7,180 nt of DNA. It comes from a bacterium (lineage in GTDB: Bacteria > Verrucomicrobiota > Verrucomicrobiia > Limisphaerales > UBA11358). The notes under the pieces were generated by a model, which was not told where the DNA came from, did not search any database, and saw only the letters and a list, made by a program, of their open reading frames with translations. Shown one piece after another: positions 1-5,576 of this stretch (positions within the stretch are counted from its first letter, which is position 1; every line of letters begins with the position of its first letter). Made by a program: the position numbers and the translations under genes. The DNA lies in NCBI GenBank assembly GCA_021781185.1, contig JAJXXI010000513.1, positions 1-7,180 of the forward strand, written 5' to 3'.

Positions 1-57
1 TCGAACCCGGGCTACCTCCGTGAAAGGGAGGTGTCCTAACCGCTAGACCATAGGGTC
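1..57 (-). tRNA. tRNA-Glu (anticodon UUC), 3' end cut by window edge
   Basis: Read on the minus strand, the gene starts at position 57 with acceptor strand GACCCTA, followed by T8-G9. The D arm has GTC paired with GAC around TAGCGGTTAG. The anticodon arm CCTCC / GGAGG encloses the loop CTTTCAC, so the anticodon is TTC (plus-strand bases 22-24), which reads Glu codons. The T arm begins CCGGG-TTCGA and then leaves the window, so the 3' side of the T stem, the 3' acceptor strand and the CCA end are not visible. Identity is supported by the near-textbook glutamate D-arm and anticodon-arm sequences. Because the 3' acceptor strand is missing, the exact 5' end is inferred from spacing to the D stem. 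Confidence 0.95.
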
Positions 58-70
58 GCAAAGGGCGTGC

Positions 71-98
71 AATATAGCCATCGGCACCAACTTGTCAC
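71..98 (-). promoter_or_regulatory. Promoter of the tRNA-Glu gene
   Basis: On the minus strand, a -35 element GTGACA (positions 98-93, five of six matches to TTGACA) is separated by 16 bases from a -10 element TATATT (positions 76-71, five of six matches to TATAAT). The -10 ends 13 bases before the tRNA 5' end, so transcription would start about 6-7 bases upstream of the mature tRNA. The stretch just after the -10, GCACGCCC, is GC-rich, as in growth-rate- and ppGpp-sensitive stable-RNA promoters; that regulatory reading is inference. Confidence 0.65.
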
Positions 99-131
99 GC
101 GGAAATTCACGTTTGCGTGGATGTTTTTTTT
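96..131 (+). promoter_or_regulatory. Hairpin followed by a T run in the ilvE leader (possible attenuator)
   Basis: CACGC (96-100) can pair with GCGTG (115-119), and AAA (103-105) with TTT (112-114), giving an interrupted 8-pair stem around a TTCACG loop. Four bases later comes a run of eight T (124-131). This has the outline of an intrinsic terminator lying 24 bases before the ilvE start, with no rightward gene before it in the window. It could be a weak attenuator or chance. No leader peptide rich in Leu, Ile or Val codons is visible. A five-codon ATG-TTT-TTT-TTG-GCG-TAG frame at 121-138 sits on the T run. Confidence 0.25.
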
Positions 132-154
132 GGCGTAGGATTTCACCTCTTTGC

Positions 155-1027
155 ATGAAAATTTTCATTGATGGCAAATTTTGCAGTGAACGCGACGCGA
201 AGGTGTCTGTGTTTGACCACGGGCTGCTTTACGGCGACGGTGTTTTTGAAGGCATCCGCGCTTACAACGGTCGCGTCTTCAAGTTGAAGGAGCATATTGA
301 CCGCCTGTTTTATTCTGCCAAGGCGATCTTGCTCGAAATTCCCATGACGCATGCTGAGGTGATGCGGGCCACGGTGGCGACCATTCGTGCCAATAAATTG
401 CGCGATTGCTATGTCCGCCTTATCGTCACGCGCGGCATTGGCACGCTTGGTTTGAACCCGCGGAGCTGCAAAAAGCCGGTGGTCATCATCATTGCCGGCA
501 AAATCCAGGTGTATCCTGCGGAGCTTTACGCGCGCGGCATGGACATCGTGACCGTGCCGACGGTGCGGAATCTGCACAGCGCCGTGAACCCGGCCATCAA
601 GTCGCTGAACTATCTCAACAACATTCTCGCCAAGATTGAGGCCAACAACGCCGGTGTGGAAGAGGCCGTGATGTTGAATGCCGAGGGGTTTGTGGCCGAA
701 GGCACCGCAGACAATCTGTTCATCATCAAAGACGGCGCGTTGCTGACGCCGCCAAATTACGCGGGTGCGCTTTACGGCATTACGCGTGGCACCGTGATGG
801 AACTGGCCGAGCAGCTCGGGGTGAAAGTTTCCGAGACGAATCTGACCCGCTACGATTTGTTCAATGCGGACGAATGTTTTCTGACCGGCACGGGCGCGGA
901 AATCATGCCGGTCATAAAGATTGACGGCCGCATCATCGGCAGCGGCAAGCCGGGCGCTCTCACCCTGAAGCTAATCGAGGAATACCACTCCTTGACGAAA
1001 GTCTCCGGGGAGCCGATATACAAATAG
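155..1027 (+). CDS. ilvE: Branched-chain-amino-acid aminotransferase (PLP fold-type IV)
   Basis: The product, 290 residues, transfers the amino group between Leu, Ile or Val and 2-oxoglutarate in the cytoplasm, using pyridoxal phosphate; this is the last step of branched-chain amino acid synthesis. Visible class-IV aminotransferase hallmarks are the N-terminal FDHGLLYGDGVFEGIRAY (residues 20-37), YVRLIVTRG (86-94), the PLP lysine K149 in AIKSLNYLNN, the cofactor-contacting E182 in GFVAEGTADNLF, and LTGTGAEIMPV (243-253). Length matches the family (about 290-310). ATG at 155 is chosen because homology begins there (MKIFIDGKF); a TTG 63 bases upstream would only add a basic, unrelated stretch. 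A weak AGGA lies 14 bases before the start. D-amino-acid transaminase and aminodeoxychorismate lyase share the fold, but the VFEGIRAY segment favours IlvE. The mcsA start follows 4 bases after the stop. Confidence 0.9.
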   Translation: MKIFIDGKFCSERDAKVSVFDHGLLYGDGVFEGIRAYNGRVFKLKEHIDRLFYSAKAILLEIPMTHAEVMRATVATIRANKLRDCYVRLIVTRGIGTLGLNPRSCKKPVVIIIAGKIQVYPAELYARGMDIVTVPTVRNLHSAVNPAIKSLNYLNNILAKIEANNAGVEEAVMLNAEGFVAEGTADNLFIIKDGALLTPPNYAGALYGITRGTVMELAEQLGVKVSETNLTRYDLFNADECFLTGTGAEIMPVIKIDGRIIGSGKPGALTLKLIEEYHSLTKVSGEPIYK

Positions 1028-1031
1028 CTTT

Positions 1032-1541
1032 ATGCAATGCTGCGTGTGCAAAGAAAAACCGGCGACCGTGCATCTGACCCAGATCGTGGGTGACAAGATG
1101 CAAAAGCTCGATTTGTGCGAAGAGTGCGCCAAGGCCAAGGGCATCAATGACCCGACCAGCTTTGCCATGGCGGATTTAATGCTGGGACTTGGTGCCTCGC
1201 AGGAACTGGACCCGTCGGCGGTGGGCATGGAATTAAAATGCCCGCGCTGTGGCTTTTCACAGGCGGATTTCAAGAAGTCCGGCCGGCTCGGTTGCCCCGA
1301 GTGTTATCAGACGTTTGCGGAAGGTCTGGCCGGTCTGCTCAAGAGCATGCATAAGGGCATACGCCATGTCGGCAAAGTTCCGGACGCGTTGCGCAAGTCA
1401 CGGGAGACAGGCGACCGCCTCAAACTGCTCCAGAAAAAACTGAACAAGGCCATTGAAACGGAAGATTTCGAACTGGCGGCAACCTTGCGCGATGAAATCA
1501 AGGCGATGAGCGGCCCGGTTCCAGCCAAGGCGGCCAAATGA
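1032..1541 (+). CDS. mcsA: McsA-like zinc-finger/UVR-motif activator of the arginine kinase McsB
   Basis: The product is 169 residues, close to Bacillus McsA. It carries two four-cysteine zinc sites: C3/C6 with C29/C32, and C70/C73 with C88/C91 (CPRCGF...GCPECYQTF). A UVR (UvrB/UvrC-type) helical hairpin lies at about residues 130-159 (core EDFELAATLRDEIKAM). In Bacillus, McsA binds and activates the McsB kinase and helps direct it to ClpC and CtsR. The C-terminus is a short Lys/Ala/Pro tail. No clear Shine-Dalgarno precedes ATG 1032, and the start is only 4 bases after the ilvE stop, so translation may be coupled. The stop overlaps the mcsB start (ATGA), which supports a functional McsA-McsB pair rather than an unrelated UVR protein. 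Confidence 0.88.
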   Translation: MQCCVCKEKPATVHLTQIVGDKMQKLDLCEECAKAKGINDPTSFAMADLMLGLGASQELDPSAVGMELKCPRCGFSQADFKKSGRLGCPECYQTFAEGLAGLLKSMHKGIRHVGKVPDALRKSRETGDRLKLLQKKLNKAIETEDFELAATLRDEIKAMSGPVPAKAAK

Positions 1542-2611
1542 AAGATCTGCACGCATTTTTGATTTCACCCGGCGAGGCGGCGCAACAGCATGGCCCGCAT
1601 GACCGCATTGTGATGTCAAGCCGCGTCCGGCTGGCGCGCAATCTCCACGGTTCGGCCTTTCCCGGTTGGGCCAAAAAGCCGGAGCGGGTCAAGGTGCTGG
1701 AGACCATTCAGCCGGCGGTTGGATCACTGCCTGAAATGGCGGATTCGTTTGCCGAGGCAATGGATAATCTGACCGCGTTGGACAAACAGATATTGGTCGA
1801 GCGGCACCTTATCAGCCGCGAACACGCAGCGAAGAATGTCGGCAGCGGCATCGTGCTGAACCGGGAGGAATCGTTCTGCGTGATGATCAATGAGGAGGAT
1901 CACATGCGGATGCAGGCGTTGCGCCCCGGTTTTCAAATCCGGGAGGCGTGGACCGCGATTGACCGGCTCGATTCCGCGCTGGAGAAGAAACTTGATTACG
2001 CATTCGACAACGAGCTGGGCTATTTGACCGCCTGTCCGACGAATCTTGGCACGGGCATCCGCGTCAGCGCGATGTTGCATCTGCCCGGACTGGTGCTTTC
2101 AGAGCAGATCAACCCCATTATTCAATCGGTTAACAAGCTCGGGCTCGCCGTGCGCGGGCTTTACGGCGAAGGCACGGAAGCGCTGGGAAATGTATTTCAG
2201 GTTTCAAACCAGATGACGCTCGGGGAGGGGGAAACGGTCATCGTGGAACGGCTCGAAAAAGTGATGTCACAAATCATCGAGCACGAGGAAAATGCGCGGC
2301 AGACGTTGCTGGAAAAAAAGCCCAAGGTGGTGTTCAACCATATTGGCCGGGCCTATGGCATTTTGGCGAATGCACACAGTATTTCCTCCAAAGAGACGAT
2401 GAATTTGCTGTCGCTGTTGCGACTGGGCATTGACCTGGGATTATTTCCCGACACGCAACGTTCCCTGGTGGACGAGTTGTTTTTGACCACGCAACCGGCG
2501 CATTTGCAGAAACAGCTTGCCGACAAGCTTTCCGCCGAGGAGCGGGATTTGATCCGTGCGGACATGGTTCGCGCGAAGCTCAAAAATGTCAACCGGCCGG
2601 TGACCAAGTAG
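1538..2611 (+). CDS. mcsB: Protein-arginine kinase McsB
   Basis: The product, 357 residues, is about the size of Bacillus McsB. It belongs to the ATP:guanido phosphotransferase family and phosphorylates arginine side chains of proteins, in Gram-positives marking them for ClpCP. Visible motifs are SSRVRLARNL (27-36), the catalytic acidic NEED (118-121), the signature CPTNLGTG with C166 (166-173), RGLYGEGTEALGNVFQVSN (206-224), and the McsB-specific C-terminal domain (about 265-357). The C-terminal RDLIRA (336-341) matches the RDxxRA phosphoarginine-binding motif used for allosteric activation in Bacillus McsB. This motif and the mcsA neighbour separate it from creatine or arginine kinases acting on small molecules. 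ATG 1538 overlaps the mcsA stop and has AAGG at 1527-1530, seven bases before it. Neither ctsR nor clpC is present in the window. Confidence 0.93.
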   Translation: MKDLHAFLISPGEAAQQHGPHDRIVMSSRVRLARNLHGSAFPGWAKKPERVKVLETIQPAVGSLPEMADSFAEAMDNLTALDKQILVERHLISREHAAKNVGSGIVLNREESFCVMINEEDHMRMQALRPGFQIREAWTAIDRLDSALEKKLDYAFDNELGYLTACPTNLGTGIRVSAMLHLPGLVLSEQINPIIQSVNKLGLAVRGLYGEGTEALGNVFQVSNQMTLGEGETVIVERLEKVMSQIIEHEENARQTLLEKKPKVVFNHIGRAYGILANAHSISSKETMNLLSLLRLGIDLGLFPDTQRSLVDELFLTTQPAHLQKQLADKLSAEERDLIRADMVRAKLKNVNRPVTK

Positions 2612-2685
2612 TCAGTTTGCTTCAAAACTGGTGAAGGGCAGGGGAGAACCTGATCAAATATGGCTGCTCCCGTTCGGCTCCCAGC
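2612..2685. other. Convergent intergenic gap between mcsB and the usp gene
   Basis: This 74-base gap separates converging genes. CAGTTT (2613-2618) can pair with AAACTG (2625-2630) across a six-base loop. The stem is AT-rich and no T run follows on either strand, so it is not a convincing intrinsic terminator. Termination may be Rho-dependent or use readthrough. Nothing else was recognised. Confidence 0.4.
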
Positions 2686-3102
2686 TTACCTTGCCCGCAG
2701 CAGAAGCACCGGGACGCGGATGCTGTGGCGGACGCGGCGCGAGGCGCTGCCTAGAAACAGATCGGCGAGGAAACCATGGCCGTGCGTGCTCATGGCCACC
2801 AGGTCACAGCCTTTTTTTTCAACCCATCTTACAATTTCATCGCCCGGATCCCCGTAAGCCAGCTCGGCCTCGGCGGGAATGCCAGCGGATTGAAACTCAG
2901 ACTGAATACGTTTCAAATACGCGGTGTCTTCCGTGATCTCGGGACTGACCGCGTCCGGTCCGAAGGTGCGGGCGGCCCAACCATCCGCCACATGCAGCAG
3001 CACGACCCTGCTTTGCGCCAGTTTCGCCAGCGGTTTGACGTGTTCGATGATAGCGCGATCGGTCGGGGTGCCGTCCAAGGTCAGGAGGATGGTTTTATAC
3101 AT
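2686..3102 (-). CDS. Universal stress protein, UspA family (single domain)
   Basis: The product is 138 residues, one complete Usp domain. It opens with the MYKTILLTLDGT strand and nucleotide-loop segment (1-12), includes VVLLHVAD (33-40) and GDPGDEIVRW (84-93), and ends with PVLLLRAR. The ATP-binding signature reads S105-T-H-G108, nine residues, G118-S119. This is the common MSTHG variant of G-x2-G-x9-G-S, so nucleotide binding is likely. Family members are small cytoplasmic alpha/beta dimers linked to stress survival, and this one's exact role is not predictable. ATG 3102 has AAAGGG (3115-3110) seven bases upstream. The gene starts 17 bases after the mntH stop on the same strand, so co-transcription with the manganese transporter is likely. 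Confidence 0.92.
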   Translation of the reverse strand: MYKTILLTLDGTPTDRAIIEHVKPLAKLAQSRVVLLHVADGWAARTFGPDAVSPEITEDTAYLKRIQSEFQSAGIPAEAELAYGDPGDEIVRWVEKKGCDLVAMSTHGHGFLADLFLGSASRRVRHSIRVPVLLLRAR

Positions 3103-3119
3103 GGTTCAGCCCTTTCAGT

Positions 3120-4562
3120 TTATCCGCCTTCAAGAACCTGCCAAGCCTGTTTGAGGGTGTCCGGCAGGCCGTAGAAGTCAAAGGCTGTGATGAGCAACGC
3201 CGAGCCCCAGCCGGCAATGATCAGAAACCAGCCGAGCCGCCATTGGCCCATCCGCTTGCGGGATGTGGCGAAATGGAGCAGGGGAAACATGGCAAAGGGA
3301 AGTTGCAGCGCCAGCACCACCTGACTCAGCACCAGCAGGTCGTTGACATTGTTGGCTCCGCGAATGGCGATGAAAACCACTGTGGGGATAATCGCCAGCG
3401 AACGGGTGATCACCCGCCGTAACCACGGGGAAATCCGCCAGCGCATAAAACCTTCCATCACCACCTGGCCGGCCATGGTGCCGACGATCGTGGCGCTTTG
3501 CCCGCTGGCGAGCAATGCGATGGCGAATAACACGCTGGCGGCCGTCGTGCCCAAGAGCGGTGCCAGCGTCAGATTCGCCGCCTGAATCCAGTCGGTTGAA
3601 TCGTTGAACCGAATCACTTCTCCGCCGGCGACGGTGACGCTGGTTTTGCCGTAAAAGACGATGGCGGCCAGCACCAGGATGGCGGCGTTGACCATGAAAG
3701 CAACGGAGAGATTGGCGGTGACATCAATGGTGTTGAAGCGGATCGCCTTGCGGATGGATTCATCGTCCTTCTGGAATTTGCGGCTTTGCACCAGGGCCGG
3801 GTGGAGATACAGCACGTGCGGCATGACGGTCGCGCCGATGACGCCGATGGCCACATAGGTCATCGTGGGTGAACTTAACCTGGGCGAGATCATCGCCCGG
3901 CCCATTTCCAGAAAACTGGGCTGCGTTTGCGGCAGAATAAAAATCTCAATAAAATAGCAAGCCCCGATGGTTGCCACGAGCAACAGCACAATGGCCTCGA
4001 TGGTGCGCATACCAAACCGTTGCATTGCCAGCAGCAGCACAACATCCACGCCGGTGATGATCACGCCCCAAAGAATTGGGATGTGGAACAACATGTTTAG
4101 CGCCACCGCACCACCCAAGACCTCAGCCATGTCGCAGGCGATGATGGCAATTTCCGCCATCAGCCAGTTTGGCACTCGCGTCCACTTGGGATACCATTCA
4201 TAGCAGCATTGCGCCAGGTCGCGCCCGGTCGCCACGCCCAGTCGTGCGGCGACGATCTGCAGGAAAATCGCCATCGCACTGGCCAGGGCGACAACCCAAA
4301 GCAGCGCATATTTAAACTGTGCGCCACCCTGGAGGTCCGTGCCCCAATTGCCCGGATCCATGTAGGCCACGCTGACTAAAACCGCCGGTCCAAAAAAGGC
4401 CTTTAATTGCTGCCAAAAACCAGCGCGATGATCCGGCACATTCACGCTGCGGTGCATCCCTTCCAGCGACACGGCTCCGTGAGCAGAACTCGTGGTGGAA
4501 TGCTCCGCTTGCTTCTCTGCGGATTCCTGATGATCTGGAGTCGGATTGAAATCTTGGTTCAT
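3120..4562 (-). CDS. mntH: NRAMP-family Mn2+/Fe2+ transporter MntH
   Basis: The product, 480 residues, is a predicted inner-membrane, proton-coupled divalent metal importer with about 11 hydrophobic segments between residues 59 and 465. Metal-site residues are present: D69-P-G-N72 in TM1 (YMDPGNW), and A244 and M247 in TM6 (ATVMPH). The TM6 methionine is the family's marker for transition metals over magnesium. The conserved transport signature GQSATIVGTMAG lies at 354-365. The soluble N-terminus (about 1-50) is longer than in enterobacterial MntH and has five histidines (11, 21, 28, 37, 45). ATG 4562 is chosen over an in-frame GTG 57 bases upstream because that extension has no family likeness; neither start has a good Shine-Dalgarno. 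It is divergent from mntR and followed 17 bases later by the usp gene. Manganese as the main substrate is inferred from the mntR neighbour. Confidence 0.93.
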   Translation of the reverse strand: MNQDFNPTPDHQESAEKQAEHSTTSSAHGAVSLEGMHRSVNVPDHRAGFWQQLKAFFGPAVLVSVAYMDPGNWGTDLQGGAQFKYALLWVVALASAMAIFLQIVAARLGVATGRDLAQCCYEWYPKWTRVPNWLMAEIAIIACDMAEVLGGAVALNMLFHIPILWGVIITGVDVVLLLAMQRFGMRTIEAIVLLLVATIGACYFIEIFILPQTQPSFLEMGRAMISPRLSSPTMTYVAIGVIGATVMPHVLYLHPALVQSRKFQKDDESIRKAIRFNTIDVTANLSVAFMVNAAILVLAAIVFYGKTSVTVAGGEVIRFNDSTDWIQAANLTLAPLLGTTAASVLFAIALLASGQSATIVGTMAGQVVMEGFMRWRISPWLRRVITRSLAIIPTVVFIAIRGANNVNDLLVLSQVVLALQLPFAMFPLLHFATSRKRMGQWRLGWFLIIAGWGSALLITAFDFYGLPDTLKQAWQVLEGG

Positions 4563-4653
4563 GAATGTCTGGTCACTGATTGAAATTCTTAATGTTGGTG
4601 TCCAAACGACCGGCTGCACTGGTCTTCATTTGGAAAAACCAATGCCAACAAAT

Positions 4654-4666
4654 TATCACGGTGATA
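4654..4666. promoter_or_regulatory. Perfect 13-base palindrome, candidate operator upstream of mntH
   Basis: TATCAC and GTGATA are perfect inverted copies around a single central G. The site lies 88 bases or more upstream of the mntH start and overlaps the likely -10/start region of the leftward promoter, a good place for repressor binding. It does not resemble the MntR box, so if functional it could bind a second regulator, for example an iron or stress sensor. The binding protein is unknown. Confidence 0.4.
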
Positions 4667-4695
4667 TAGGTAGCGGTGTGGGTTTGAGTCGTCAA
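4663..4695 (-). promoter_or_regulatory. mntH: Possible leftward promoter for mntH-usp
   Basis: On the minus strand, TTGACG (4695-4690) matches the -35 consensus at five of six positions. Candidate -10 sequences downstream are TATATC (4668-4663), spaced 21 bases, and TACCTA (4672-4667), spaced 17 but a poor match. Neither pairing is ideal. The -35 directly abuts the 28-base palindrome at 4696-4723. Support is therefore mainly positional. Confidence 0.25.
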
Positions 4696-4723
4696 TAATA
4701 ATGTAGCATGAGTTACAAAATTA
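4696..4723. promoter_or_regulatory. Candidate MntR operator (MntR box-like palindrome)
   Basis: This is a 28-base imperfect inverted repeat: left arm TAATAATGTAGC and right arm GTTACAAAATTA around a central ATGA, with 9 of 12 positions paired. The core TAGC-N4-GTTA has the same layout and spacing as the enterobacterial MntR box core TAGC-N4-GCTA, with one base different. It sits in the shared mntH/mntR control region, right beside a -35-like TTGACG for mntH and 43 bases before the mntR start, so one site could control both directions. Assignment to MntR is inference from position, symmetry and the neighbour's identity. Confidence 0.5.
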
Positions 4724-4766
4724 AGGCTGGACGACAAATCGGCGGTCGGATTCACTCTTAAGTGTC

Positions 4767-5228
4767 ATGCCGCGCACCACCCATAAATCAACTTCTGTTT
4801 CGCATTCCGAGGCTAGACTTGCGCCCGTGCAGCCGGCTGAAACCTTCCGACGCTCGCGCCGCGATCGTGCGACGGAAACCGCCCAGGATTATGTTGAGGC
4901 CATTGCCGAGCTTTCCACCACCCTGGGCGAGGCCAGAGTGGTGGACATGGCGCGTCGGCTGGGGGTAACGCATGTAACGGTCAATAGGACACTGCGGCGT
5001 CTTCAGCGGGCGGGCTATGTGAACACCAAGCCCTACCGTGCCATTTTTCTGACGGAGGCCGGTGGCGAGCTGGCGGCGGAATGCAAACAACGGCATGAGA
5101 CGGTGAAGGCGTTTCTGCGGTCGCTTGGCATTCCGGAACAGGTGGCGGAACTGGATGCTGAAGGCATTGAACATCACGTCAGTCCGGAAACCCTGGCGGC
5201 TTTTGAACGGCAATTGAGGAAAAGCTGA
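4767..5228 (+). CDS. mntR: Manganese-responsive transcriptional regulator MntR (DtxR family)
   Basis: The product, 153 residues, closely resembles the roughly 155-residue enterobacterial MntR, including its N-terminal extension before the winged helix. DNA-binding helices lie at about 57-84 (VVDMARRLGVTHVTVNRTLRRLQRAGYV). The dimer and metal domain has the expected ligands D41, E44, H110, E132, E135 and H136, all offset by 33 from Bacillus MntR D8, E11, H77, E99, E102 and H103. Asp and Glu at D41 and E132 (Met and Cys in DtxR) point to Mn2+ selectivity. There is no SH3-like C-terminal domain. It likely represses mntH-usp when Mn is sufficient. ATG 4767 has no obvious Shine-Dalgarno. The stop overlaps the next start by one base (TGATG). 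Confidence 0.93.
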   Translation: MPRTTHKSTSVSHSEARLAPVQPAETFRRSRRDRATETAQDYVEAIAELSTTLGEARVVDMARRLGVTHVTVNRTLRRLQRAGYVNTKPYRAIFLTEAGGELAAECKQRHETVKAFLRSLGIPEQVAELDAEGIEHHVSPETLAAFERQLRKS

Positions 5229-5530
5229 TGCGCCCGCTGGACATTCAACACATTGGCCGTGAACTCGCAGTCAAATGGAGCGACGGGGTGGAGCATTTTA
5301 TTCCGTTGGAAAAACTGCGCCGGGCCTGTCCCTGTGCCGGCTGCAAGGGCGAAGTGGACATTCTGGGCAATCTTTACAAAAACCCGGAGGCCCCGTTGAC
5401 GCTCCAGTCTTTTGAATTAACCGGCTTTGTCAACGTGGGCGGCTATGCCATTCAGCCGGTCTGGGCGGACCGGCATAATACTGGAATTTATTCCTTCGAC
5501 TATCTGCGCCGCGTGGCAACGGCAAAATAA
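5228..5530 (+). CDS. DUF971 small protein (GBBH-like N-terminal domain)
   Basis: The product, 100 residues, is a stand-alone DUF971 domain, the fold also found at the N-terminus of gamma-butyrobetaine hydroxylase. Recognisable features are the start RPLDIQHIGRELAVKWSDG, the central cysteine cluster C34-P-C36-A-G-C39 after LEKLRRA, and the C-terminal VWADRHNTGIYSFDYLR (78-94). The cysteines could bind zinc or an Fe-S cluster. Stand-alone members have no settled function; some genomes place them near Mrp/ApbC-type Fe-S carriers. The start overlaps the mntR stop by one base and has GAGGA (5216-5220) seven bases upstream, so it is likely co-transcribed and translationally coupled with mntR. A metal-related role is only suggested by context. 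Confidence 0.88.
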   Translation: MRPLDIQHIGRELAVKWSDGVEHFIPLEKLRRACPCAGCKGEVDILGNLYKNPEAPLTLQSFELTGFVNVGGYAIQPVWADRHNTGIYSFDYLRRVATAK

Positions 5531-5533
5531 AAA

Positions 5534-5557
5534 CGGCGTGTCTCGTAAGACACGCCG
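5534..5557 (-). terminator. Intrinsic terminator, strong for the leftward gene, weak rightward
   Basis: CGGCGTGTCT (5534-5543) and AGACACGCCG (5548-5557) form a perfect 10-pair, GC-rich stem with loop CGTA. Read on the minus strand, the stem is followed at once by TTTTTATTTT, a classic intrinsic terminator 20 bases past the stop of the leftward gene. Read rightward, only CGTCTATTT follows, so it would end the mntR-DUF971 transcript less efficiently. The minus-strand T run overlaps the last codons and stop of the DUF971 gene. Confidence 0.9.
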
Positions 5558-5576
5558 CGTCTATTTCAAACTCAGT

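Noticed and set aside
1..57. tRNA-Glu as an integration site for a mobile element
   Set aside because: The flank inside the window is upstream of the tRNA and holds housekeeping genes. No integrase or repeated tRNA 3' end is visible.
92..154. In-frame TTG start extending IlvE by 21 residues
   Set aside because: The added sequence is basic and unlike the family, it overlaps the hairpin and T run, and family homology begins at ATG 155.
143..577. 144-codon leftward open frame opposite ilvE
   Set aside because: It lies wholly within a clear aminotransferase gene on the other strand and has no domain of its own.
2613..2630. Hairpin CAGTTT / AAACTG as terminator between mcsB and usp
   Set aside because: The stem is short and AT-rich, with no T run on either strand.
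2631..3174. Rightward open frames opposite the usp gene
   Set aside because: They are antisense shadows. The minus strand encodes a complete Usp domain with its ATP motif and ribosome site.
4563..4619. In-frame GTG start extending MntH by 19 residues
   Set aside because: There is no Shine-Dalgarno and no family likeness. ATG 4562 is the simpler start, though its own ribosome site is weak too.
4654..4666. Resemblance of the TATCAC / GTGATA half-sites to lambda repressor operators
   Set aside because: The half-site match is short, the spacing is wrong (13 rather than 17 bases), and no phage gene is nearby.
4573..4755. 60-codon leftward open frame in the mntH-mntR control region
   Set aside because: It overlaps both palindromes and the mntH upstream region, has no recognisable domain, and lies where regulatory DNA is expected.
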